Origin: Bacteroidota bacterium
GTDB lineage: Bacteria > Bacteroidota > Ignavibacteria > Palsa-1295
Assembly: GCA_025363505.1 (NCBI GenBank)
Contig: JANYDV010000227.1
Location: 1-10,125, forward strand
Direction: 5' to 3'
DNA length: 10,125 nt
The first letter of the stretch is position 1. Every line of letters starts with the position of its first letter. The notes under the pieces were generated by a model. It was not told the origin of the DNA. It did no database searches and was given only the letters and a program-made list of their open reading frames with translations. A program made the position numbers and the translations under genes. This document shows, piece by piece, positions 1 through 5,659 of this stretch.

Positions 1-90
1 CCCGATCACTTCATGCCCCTGTTGTTTCAAAAGCAATGCCGCAACCGATGAATCAAGCCCACCGCTCATTCCAAGTAATACGCGTGCCAT
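1..90 (-). CDS. mnmA: tRNA-specific 2-thiouridylase MnmA, N-terminal 30 residues (partial)
   Basis: The gene starts at an ATG (88-90) and leaves the window at its left edge, so only the first 30 residues are seen. They contain a PP-loop ATP-binding motif, GMSGGLDSSVAALLL, followed by KQQGHEVIG, which is typical of the MnmA N-terminus. MnmA activates the wobble uridine (U34) of Lys, Glu and Gln tRNAs with ATP and transfers sulfur to give 2-thiouridine in the cytoplasm. The PP-loop has Leu where Val is commoner (SGGVDSS), a conservative change. It lies 42 bp downstream of pyrE on the same strand with no terminator between them, so it is probably the last visible gene of that operon. Other PP-loop enzymes (ThiI, TilS, argininosuccinate synthase, QueC) share the motif, but a start directly at MxxxxxGMSGGxDSS fits MnmA best. 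Confidence 0.85.
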   Translation of the reverse strand, partial: MARVLLGMSGGLDSSVAALLLKQQGHEVIG

Positions 91-132
91 AGAATGTCAA
101 ACATCTACTGACGAGATGCCGTTCAGCAATGC

Positions 133-777
133 TTATTGCAACTCAGCAACAACTCTCGACTGATACTCTTTATATTGCGAAGCAAATGTGGGCTTTACGG
201 CAATGACATCTTCGATCGTGCAGAGTGAAAGCACAGGGAGTTTGCTTTGTGCGGCAAATTCTTCTCGCGCAGTCTGTCCTGATTTCGAGAGTGGCTCCAT
301 CCTATCGAAGGCAATCACGATACCAAGGATGTTACAACCAGCATTTGTTAGTTTTTCGATAGACTCCAGTTTTGTGCCACCTGTTGTGATAACATCATCA
401 ACGATCACAACATTATCACCCGCTTTCAAGACTCCAAGGAATCCGCCTGTATCGCCATGAGTCTTTGCTTCTTTACGATCACTCACTGATCGAATCTGAG
501 GCTTGCCAAATTTTTCTGACATTGCAATAGATGTTGAGACTGCAATAGGAATACCTTTATACGCCGAACCAAAAATCACGGTTGCATTTGCAAATTCAGG
601 GGTTGAAATAATAAGCTCGGCGTAGAGTGCGCCAAGCGTCGAAAGTTCTTCGCCACTGCAAAGTCTTCCCGTATTAAAAAAATACGGAGACTTGCGACCG
701 CTCTTTAACGTAAAATCGCCAAACTGCAATACTTCATGTGAAATAAAAAAATCTACTGCTTTGCTTCGTACTGACAT
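133..777 (-). CDS. pyrE: orotate phosphoribosyltransferase
   Basis: This 214-residue protein has the usual length of bacterial PyrE. It converts orotate and PRPP to orotidine 5'-monophosphate and pyrophosphate in de novo pyrimidine synthesis, as a cytoplasmic dimer. Visible signatures are the N-terminal orotate/PRPP-contact segment FTLKSGRKSPYFFNTG (about 22-37), the flexible catalytic loop RKEAKTHGDTGG (101-112), and the PRPP-binding motif VVIVDDVITTGGT (123-135) with its paired aspartates and TTGGT loop. The start is the ATG at 775-777; the AT-rich 9-bp gap to the upstream TPR gene gives no clear Shine-Dalgarno sequence. Its place behind a transporter and a TPR gene is not a classical pyrimidine cluster, so regulation with other pyr genes is not evident. 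Identification is firm. Confidence 0.96.
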   Translation of the reverse strand: MSVRSKAVDFFISHEVLQFGDFTLKSGRKSPYFFNTGRLCSGEELSTLGALYAELIISTPEFANATVIFGSAYKGIPIAVSTSIAMSEKFGKPQIRSVSDRKEAKTHGDTGGFLGVLKAGDNVVIVDDVITTGGTKLESIEKLTNAGCNILGIVIAFDRMEPLSKSGQTAREEFAAQSKLPVLSLCTIEDVIAVKPTFASQYKEYQSRVVAELQ

Positions 778-786
778 AGTAAAATA

Positions 787-1101
787 TTATTGATCGTCAA
801 GTTCATCCAACGCGGCTTGCAATTCTGACAACGTATGCGTATCACCAATCGCTTTTGCAACTATCATCCCATCTTGATAGCATTTCCGTGCCGCATCATC
901 GTTGCCGAAGTTGTGGTAACAATCGGCAAGCTGATAGTAGGTTGCAAGATAATTTGGGTCGCTCGCGCGCAGTGCTTCGAGCGTTGCGATCGCATTCGTA
1001 TAATCTTTGATAGCCCGATACTCAAGCCCTATCGCATAATTGGTGAAGCTATCGTTTGGGTCGCTGATTAAAAATTGTTGTAATTTTTCAAGCCTTGTCA
1101 T
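787..1101 (-). CDS. small TPR-repeat protein
   Basis: This 104-residue soluble protein consists mainly of tetratricopeptide repeats. Two are clear: about 18-50 (FTNYAIGLEYRAIKDYTNAI followed by a helix ending at DPN) and about 51-84 (YLATYYQLADCYHNFGNDDAA followed by a second helix). A helical acidic tail ends in ELDDQ. TPR units form helix-turn-helix scaffolds for protein binding; no enzymatic motif or signal peptide is visible, so it is probably a cytoplasmic adaptor of unknown partner. Its ATG lies inside the 3' end of the MFS gene with a 14-bp overlap, and a GGAG about 10 nt upstream can serve as ribosome-binding site, so translation is probably coupled. pyrE follows 9 bp downstream. The function cannot be given more precisely from the sequence. 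Confidence 0.8.
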   Translation of the reverse strand: MTRLEKLQQFLISDPNDSFTNYAIGLEYRAIKDYTNAIATLEALRASDPNYLATYYQLADCYHNFGNDDAARKCYQDGMIVAKAIGDTHTLSELQAALDELDDQ

Positions 1102-2368
1102 CGCTTGTTTGCTCCGATGGTTTTGTAGAATGCAATAGGTCTTCGTATCGAAGGTTTCTTAACACCGGCGCAACCTTCGACGTTACCCCAACCGATACCA
1201 ATGTCATAATGCCGCCAAAAACAACCGACGGCACCAACCCAAGTATTTTTGCCGCAACACCTGACTCGAACCAGCCAATCTCATTCGATGACCCAATAAA
1301 CATCATATTCACTGCCTCGACTCTGCCGCGCATTTCATTTGGCGTCGAAAGATTTAAGAGTGTCGAGCGTATCACGACACTGACAGAATCGAATGCGCCT
1401 CCAACTGCAAGCATCGCCAGCGAAAGATAGACATTCCGTGACAACCCAAAAACAATAATGGTCAAGCCAAAGCCAAGCACGACAAAGAATAATTGTTTGC
1501 CGATAAATCCCTTTAATGGTCGACGTGTCATATAGAGTGCCATCACAACTGCTCCGATAGATGGTGCGGCGCGAAGGATTCCGAAACCTGTTGGTCCGAT
1601 CATCAAAATATCGCTTGCAAAGATCGGCAGCATCGCAACAGCGCCGCCAAAGAGCACGGCAAATAAATCGAGAGAAAGTGAACCTACAATCACTTGATTT
1701 CTAAAAACAAATTGAATCCCTTTTTTCAAACTTTCGCCAAGGGTTTCGCCTTCTATTAACTTTGGCACTCCCTTGCTTGGTATCATTGCTAAACAGGAAA
1801 TGGCGATTGCAATAAAACCGACCACCACTACAAAACTCCAGGTAGGTCCTATAAATCCGTAGAGCAATCCACCAAGTGCCGGTCCGGCAATGGCTCCGGT
1901 TTGCCACGTCGAGCTTCGCCATGAAGATGCATTGGCATAAAGTTCTTCCGGCAATAACTGCAAGCCGAATGCACTAATAGACGGACTCAGGAAACCAAAT
2001 GATGTGCCCGCACAAAATAGGATTGCATAGATCGGCAATACCCCATAGGAATGATATGCCTCATTTATATTGAGAGTCAAAATAAGAAAGACTATACTAA
2101 GGATCATCAAACAGCTCATGGCTGTGAGGGTTATTACTTTTCGATCTTTTCTATCACTCAGATGCCCGGCATAAAGCGACACTGATATTTCGGGCAGAAC
2201 GGCGACCAATCCAACCAACCCAAGAGCCAGTGGGTCTTTGGTCAGAGCAAAAACCGTCCAACCAATAATCACTTCTTGCATCTGAAATGCCATTGTCATT
2301 GCAAGACGGGCAATCAGGAACAACCGAAATTCCGGTACTCGAAGGGGAGCGTATGGATCGTGACTCAA
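1088..2368 (-). CDS. MFS transporter (EntS/MFS_3-like exporter)
   Basis: This 426-residue polytopic inner-membrane protein belongs to the major facilitator superfamily. The cytoplasmic loop between helices 2 and 3 carries motif A, GHLSDRKDRKVI (68-79). Long hydrophobic segments recur through to about residue 405, consistent with 12 helices, followed by a short polar tail. The opening SHDPYAPLRVPEFRLFLIAR and the segment DPLALGLVGLVAVLP resemble the EntS/MFS_3 branch of putative drug or siderophore exporters driven by the proton gradient; the substrate cannot be read from the sequence. The start is a TTG (2366-2368). It is preferred because SHDPYA-x-LR is a recurrent N-terminus in this group and the next Met (24) would cut into helix 1. 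An in-frame stop lies about 36 nt upstream. No Shine-Dalgarno sequence is evident. It is the first gene of the operon running through TPR, pyrE and mnmA. Confidence 0.88.
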   Translation of the reverse strand: MSHDPYAPLRVPEFRLFLIARLAMTMAFQMQEVIIGWTVFALTKDPLALGLVGLVAVLPEISVSLYAGHLSDRKDRKVITLTAMSCLMILSIVFLILTLNINEAYHSYGVLPIYAILFCAGTSFGFLSPSISAFGLQLLPEELYANASSWRSSTWQTGAIAGPALGGLLYGFIGPTWSFVVVVGFIAIAISCLAMIPSKGVPKLIEGETLGESLKKGIQFVFRNQVIVGSLSLDLFAVLFGGAVAMLPIFASDILMIGPTGFGILRAAPSIGAVVMALYMTRRPLKGFIGKQLFFVVLGFGLTIIVFGLSRNVYLSLAMLAVGGAFDSVSVVIRSTLLNLSTPNEMRGRVEAVNMMFIGSSNEIGWFESGVAAKILGLVPSVVFGGIMTLVSVGVTSKVAPVLRNLRYEDLLHSTKPSEQTSDDKA

Positions 2369-2491
2369 GATAACTAGGAGTTTGGAATTAGAAATGAAAA
2401 GTTAAAATGCAGGTTTATCTGGCTTTGCATATCCACCAAACGAGAATTACAAATAAAACGCTCCGAAGAGAGTAGTCGTCAGTCTCCGGTC

Positions 2492-2585
2492 GTTAGTGTT
2501 TACCAAAAGTTATTTCAATCTTGGGCAGTGGTTAGTGTTTTACGAAAGTCATTTCGACGGGAGCGAACAGCGGATAGAGAAATCC
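2492..2585. repeat. degenerate 39-bp tandem repeat running into a GTCATTTCGAC-type dispersed element
   Basis: Two copies begin with GTTAGTGTTT, at 2492 and 2531, giving a 39-bp period. About 22 of the first 27 positions match and the remainder diverges. The second copy runs into an element spanning about 2548-2585 that begins GTCATTTCGACGGGAGCG and ends GAGAAATCC. Its ATTTC (2551-2555) can pair with GAAAT (2579-2583), so it may form a hairpin. Elements of this general form are scattered in intergenic regions of many Bacteroidota; that statement comes from memory and was not searched. It is probably an inactive intergenic repeat or a REP-like unit. Confidence 0.6.
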
Positions 2586-2631
2586 ATATAAAAATTAATC
2601 CTTATTCTATCCTTGAATACAACGACACCTC

Positions 2632-2710
2632 TCATCCCCACCAAACGTCCGCTTCAGCGGACAGAATGATACATAGCCCAGGGTTTCAACCCTGGGCGAA
2701 TGGTGGGTGA
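2632..2710. repeat. nested inverted repeat able to fold as a three-way junction (REP-like element)
   Basis: Three inverted repeats are nested here. An outer stem pairs CCCACCA (2637-2643) with TGGTGGG (2701-2707). It can be extended by TCA (2632-2634) with TGA (2708-2710) across a 2-nt bulge. Inside it are two hairpins: GTCCGC (2647-2652) with GCGGAC (2657-2662), and GCCCAGGGTT (2676-2685) with AACCCTGGGC (2688-2697). Both hairpins have TTCA at their centre. The arrangement resembles a cloverleaf and lies entirely outside genes. It looks like a dispersed palindromic element of the REP/RAYT kind, but no transposase is in the window. It is GC-rich against AT-rich surroundings. Confidence 0.7.
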
Positions 2711-2858
2711 ATACTATTTGTAATGAATGAACATTATTTCCAATGAGATTATGACAATTCACAAGTGACAGTTAACTGAACTACACAATATTAAGTTTGG
2801 AGGTAATATTTGTTAAAACTCAAATCGCTTGGGAGTCAAATAATATTAATAAAACGGG

Positions 2859-3236
2859 TTATAAAGATTGAGAGGAGTTGGTTCCATTCTTTATCTTTTT
2901 AAGCGGGATCAGAATCAGATAAATACTTGTAGTTAGCAAGATAATTGCTAACCATTCGCAGAAAAGCGTTCGAATATCAACTTCAAAGTTGGTGTACTTG
3001 TTTGATGAAACAAATTCCTCATGAGAAAGAGTATTGTTGTCTATTTCCGTGATTATAGGCACAGGTTTTTCATAAAATGGGTAATATTTGCCGGAAAAAT
3101 TATAGGTGAGTACAGAGCCCGTTGTTCCATGTGCTGCGGTTTTGACAACCATAGTGTCGGTTTCAACCCAAGGTATATAAAAGAAAGATAGTAGTAAGAG
3201 AACCAAGGTAAATGTAAAAAGTAACTTCTGCTTCAT
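2859..3236 (-). CDS. small two-span membrane protein, hypothetical
   Basis: I do not recognise this 125-residue protein. It has an N-terminal hydrophobic segment (residues 4-21, LLFTFTLVLLLLSFFYI) after a short basic start (MKQK), and a second helix at about 90-111 (TLFCEWLAIILLTTSIYLILI) followed by the basic tail KKIKN. This predicts both ends in the cytoplasm and a loop of about 65 residues outside the membrane, rich in Tyr, Asn and Thr. The ATG at 3234-3236 is chosen because AGGA lies just upstream. The frame stays open further upstream, but that would run into the RNase P RNA and add residues without protein character. The gene is AT-rich: sampled lines are about one third G+C, below the neighbouring genes. 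It lies between the rnpB T-tract and the repeat region, so it may be a recent or lineage-specific gene. No promoter is certain. Confidence 0.55.
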   Translation of the reverse strand: MKQKLLFTFTLVLLLLSFFYIPWVETDTMVVKTAAHGTTGSVLTYNFSGKYYPFYEKPVPIITEIDNNTLSHEEFVSSNKYTNFEVDIRTLFCEWLAIILLTTSIYLILIPLKKIKNGTNSSQSL

Positions 3237-3292
3237 TAGTCCTAGATTCATATGAATAATTACAAAAGTTAGATTTCTAAAGTTATAATCAT

Positions 3293-3302
3293 AAAAAAAA
3301 CT
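3293..3302 (-). terminator. T-tract ending the RNase P RNA transcript
   Basis: Reading the minus strand, the 3' strand of RNase P helix P1 (GATGGCAAGC) is followed by AG and then eight consecutive T residues (3300-3293). The tract directly after the helix marks a likely 3' end for the rnpB transcript. No strong local hairpin other than P1 is present, so classical intrinsic termination is inferred, not shown. Confidence 0.5.
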
Positions 3303-3693
3303 GCTTGCCATCTGTAAGCCGAATTCTGTCTTTCTGTTTTCACAGGAGACGGTCATTGATCTATGCGACCTACCCGCGATCACTGCTTGCGAGCCGCAAG
3401 TGTTCGGTTGCCCGAACGTATCGCTTACATGGTCTTGCTCCGCGCGAGGTTTATCGTGACTACCGTTTTTACAAACGGTACGGTGGTCTCTTACACCGCC
3501 TTTTCACCCTTACCGTACTTGCGCACGGCGGTTTATTTTCTGCGACACTGCGCTGTCAATAAAGTATTCTCTTGCGATTATTCTTTACTGCCCAATCTTG
3601 CAACTTATCGAAACAAGTTCTTGATCGGCACGCCGCTCTGTGGAGTTCGGACTTTCCTCATAGATTGCTCTATGCGACCGTCCGATGGCAAGC
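3303..3693 (-). ncRNA. rnpB: RNase P RNA, bacterial type A
   Basis: This is the catalytic RNA that, with the RnpA protein, removes the 5' leader of precursor tRNAs. The ends are set by a perfect 10-bp helix P1: GCTTGCCATC at the 5' end (3693-3684) pairs with GATGGCAAGC at the 3' end (3312-3303). Conserved blocks appear in the expected order on the minus strand. GAGGAAAGTCCGAACTCC is the 5' strand of P4 with the following conserved region. CAGAAAATAAACCGCC, then GGTAAGGGTGAAAAGG and GTAAGAGACC, form the specificity domain. CGCGGAGCAAGACC and GGGTAGGTCGC follow, and ACAGAATTCGGCTTACA is the 3' strand of P4. The length of about 391 nt and the block pattern fit type A. It starts 14 nt after the stop of the zinc-ribbon gene, so it may be made from its own promoter or processed from the operon transcript. 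Both strands show apparent open frames here that are not genes. Confidence 0.96.
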
Positions 3694-3699
3694 ACAATT

Positions 3700-3730
3700 C
3701 TTATAATTTATTCAGCCTCTTCGGCATCAA
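3700..3730 (-). promoter_or_regulatory. rnpB: candidate rnpB promoter overlapping the end of the zinc-ribbon gene
   Basis: On the minus strand, TTGATG (3730-3725) and TATAAG (3705-3700) are separated by 19 bp, and the -10-like box ends 6 nt before the first base of RNase P helix P1. The upstream box lies within the last codons of the zinc-ribbon gene. The spacing fits a -33/-7 arrangement of Bacteroidota, but the box does not match TAnnTTTG and resembles a sigma-70 -10 more. The call rests mainly on position. Confidence 0.35.
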
Positions 3731-4478
3731 CTTCATAGACGATCTTCACGCGTTCGCCATCAACGGCAACGGCAATCGGCTCGCCGACGACGATACGACC
3801 ACAATACTCGCAGACGGTATGTTTTTCGCCGCGATTGAGTTCGAGTACCAATTGTCTTGGAATTGCATTAAAGCATCCGCCGCAAACACCGTCGCGGACG
3901 GCAACAATACCAAGCCCATTTTTTGCAGGGCGGATACGCTCGTAGATTGAGATAAACTGCGGCGTCACCTTCTTTGCGGCGTCGTTGCGAAGTTTAGTGA
4001 GTTTCTTTTCTTCTGCTGCGGTTTCGAGCATCACTTCATCGAGCTGCTTCTTTGACGCATCAAATTCTTCTTTAAGCTGTGCAACATCATTACGCGCAGC
4101 ATCAGCATCGGCTTGTGCATTTTCAAGCTCCATCGAAAGACGTGCCATCGTCTCGGTGCCTTCGTTCAACCGACGGTCTGCGTCTTCAATCTGGAAAGTG
4201 ATCGCATCGTACTCACGTGTCGTCTTGACATCGAATTGTTGTTTTTTATACTTTTCCAATTTCTCGCGATGATCGGTCACATCAGTATCGAGTGCACGAA
4301 CTTTTGCTTGGTGCTCATGCGCAAAGCGCTCGATCTCCGCAAGGATGTTCTCGCGCTCAACAAGTGCTGCACGCATTTCTTCGACACGAACAGGTAATTC
4401 ACCACGACTCGATACCAACTCATCAAGCTGTGTATCAATATGCTGAAGCTGATATAACGCTAATAATGTTTCGTTCAC
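3708..4478 (-). CDS. coiled-coil C4-type zinc-ribbon protein (COG1579/DUF164 family)
   Basis: This 256-residue cytoplasmic protein has a long charged coiled coil (about 1-170, rich in Glu, Lys, Ala and Gln) followed by a C-terminal zinc ribbon. Its four ligands are C199 and C202 (CGGC) and C223 and C226 (CEYC), followed by GRIVV, the family's CGRI-type ending. Relatives include Helicobacter HP0958 (FlgZ), which binds RpoN and flaA mRNA, and chlamydial CdsZ, so binding of protein or RNA is plausible but unproven here. The start is GTG (4476-4478), overlapping the Nif3 stop as GTGA, with GGAAG 4 nt upstream, so the two genes are translationally coupled. The Nif3/zinc-ribbon pair recurs in distant bacteria, for example Mycobacterium tuberculosis Rv2230c and Rv2229c. 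The stop codon is 14 nt from rnpB. Family assignment is firm; the role is unknown. Confidence 0.9.
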   Translation of the reverse strand: MNETLLALYQLQHIDTQLDELVSSRGELPVRVEEMRAALVERENILAEIERFAHEHQAKVRALDTDVTDHREKLEKYKKQQFDVKTTREYDAITFQIEDADRRLNEGTETMARLSMELENAQADADAARNDVAQLKEEFDASKKQLDEVMLETAAEEKKLTKLRNDAAKKVTPQFISIYERIRPAKNGLGIVAVRDGVCGGCFNAIPRQLVLELNRGEKHTVCEYCGRIVVGEPIAVAVDGERVKIVYEVDAEEAE

Positions 4479-5638
4479 AATTCTTCCGATTTTCTTATGT
4501 AATATTGTACGGCATTTGGTCGAATGCCCGACCCCACAACGATAGAGTGCTGATCTGTATTATGCAAATCTACGACATTCCAAACACGCAACGCCTGTTC
4601 TAGCATTCCACGTACAACAAAGCATTCTGTTTCAGCATGCCCAACATCAACCAAAAGTAATCGGTCATGCTCGGCTTTATAAAAGTCGTGATAACGGATA
4701 TCACCGCTCAAAAAGGCATCGGCTCCTGCATTCCGTGCCATCGAATAATAGTCCATTCCCGAGCCCCCAAGCATCGCTACCCTACTAATCACTGTTTTGT
4801 TACTGTTGCTGTATCGTAAAACCTCTGAGCCAAATATTTTTCCCGTAAACTCTAAAAACTGGGCTATTGGCATTGGTTGGGCAAATTCCCCAATGCTTCC
4901 CATACCATATTTGGGGTGTGAATTCGTTACAGGATATCGATCATAAGCTACTTCTTCGTAAGGATGGGCGCCAATCATTGCTTTGATGACATACTGGCTT
5001 TTCCACCTTTCGCAAATCATCTCAATTCGAACTTCTGATGCGGTTTCTCGCACAAGCGGCTGCCCGATAACCGGGTGTGACTGCTCATTACCTCGGAAAG
5101 TACCATATCCTTCCACCGAGAAAGAGCATTCGTCATAATTACTAATATTTCCGGCTCCGGCTTGCCACATTGCCGCTTGAACTTGCTCTACGATCGTGGG
5201 GTCGGCATTCGGCACAAAAACAACAATCTTTTCAAGGCGATCAGTAAGCGGAGCAAGTGTTTGAATGTTTTTTAAGCCTAATGCTCTTGCCATTAATGCA
5301 CTTGTGCCAAATTCAGGCTGAGCATCAAAAGCAGTATGTACGACATATAAGGCGATCTTTGATACGATCAAACGTCGAACGAGCAAACCCGTCCGAGTCG
5401 AGTCGGTGATCGAAGAGATATTCGGAAAAATAAGAGGGTGATAGGCGATGATAAGATTGGCACCGATCGAAATTGCCTCAGAGATAATCTCATCGGTCAC
5501 TTCATAGACAACCAACACACGACGAAGTGTTTCTCCATCATCATAGCCAACCTGAAGCCCGACCGCATCTTTTTCATAACCTGCCGCAGTAAGCGGAATA
5601 GCTTCGCCAAACGCGTGAAGAAAAGTTTTTATTAACAC
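4475..5638 (-). CDS. Nif3-like dinuclear metal-centre protein with PII-like insert
   Basis: This 387-residue protein belongs to the Nif3/YbgI/YqfO family (often annotated as a GTP cyclohydrolase I type 2 homolog), which forms hexameric toroids with a two-metal site. Its length matches the YqfO subtype, in which a PII-like domain (about 135-238, including AHPYEEVAYDRYPVTN) splits the Nif3 fold. Family motifs are DAVGLQVG (24-31), YHPLIF (66-71), HTAFDAQ (101-107), SGDIRYHD (311-318) and GHAETE (333-338). The probable metal ligands H67, D105, H334 and E338 are present, but position 66, a histidine in E. coli YbgI, is Tyr, as I recall for eukaryotic NIF3L1. The biochemical role of the family is unsettled. 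It starts with GTG (5636-5638), AAAGG lies about 9 nt upstream, and it overlaps the zinc-ribbon gene by 4 bp. The T9SS-secreted gene ends 21 bp upstream. Confidence 0.93.
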   Translation of the reverse strand: MLIKTFLHAFGEAIPLTAAGYEKDAVGLQVGYDDGETLRRVLVVYEVTDEIISEAISIGANLIIAYHPLIFPNISSITDSTRTGLLVRRLIVSKIALYVVHTAFDAQPEFGTSALMARALGLKNIQTLAPLTDRLEKIVVFVPNADPTIVEQVQAAMWQAGAGNISNYDECSFSVEGYGTFRGNEQSHPVIGQPLVRETASEVRIEMICERWKSQYVIKAMIGAHPYEEVAYDRYPVTNSHPKYGMGSIGEFAQPMPIAQFLEFTGKIFGSEVLRYSNSNKTVISRVAMLGGSGMDYYSMARNAGADAFLSGDIRYHDFYKAEHDRLLLVDVGHAETECFVVRGMLEQALRVWNVVDLHNTDQHSIVVGSGIRPNAVQYYIRKSEEL

Positions 5639-5659
5639 AGCACAACCTTTAAAAAAATC

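Larger units (their letters stand above)
2369..2858. other. 490-bp intergenic region with dispersed-repeat remnants
   Basis: No credible gene lies between the MFS transporter start and the end of the small membrane-protein gene. The stretch presumably holds the promoter of the MFS operon near its left end, but I could not identify a convincing box there. The middle (2492-2710) is built of two repeat elements annotated separately. The right part (2711-2858) is AT-rich and featureless apart from a GGAGG followed by a 30-codon TTG-initiated frame that I do not consider a gene. The open frame across 2528-2710 is repeat sequence and shows no protein character. Confidence 0.7.

Noticed and set aside
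2528..2710. 60-residue plus-strand open frame
   Set aside because: It is composed of the tandem/dispersed repeat and the nested inverted repeat, so its codons are explained by repeat structure.
2812..2904. Possible 30-codon TTG-initiated small gene preceded by GGAGG
   Set aside because: The Shine-Dalgarno-like GGAGG is attractive, but the peptide is basic and low in complexity, overlaps the 3' end of the membrane-protein gene antisense, and has no independent support.
3237..3383. N-terminal extension of the small membrane protein up to 3383
   Set aside because: The extra 49 codons would run through the 3' end of the RNase P RNA and its T-tract, and they add no protein-like sequence before a natural MKQK-hydrophobic start that has AGGA just upstream.
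3305..3950. Plus-strand open frames of 85 and 195 residues
   Set aside because: They lie antisense to the RNase P RNA and the 3' end of the zinc-ribbon gene, both of which are firmly identified; their translations show no family features.
3985..4397. Plus-strand serine-rich and other open frames across the zinc-ribbon gene
   Set aside because: The Ser/Ala-rich composition is the complement of Glu/Lys/Ala coiled-coil codons on the real minus-strand gene.
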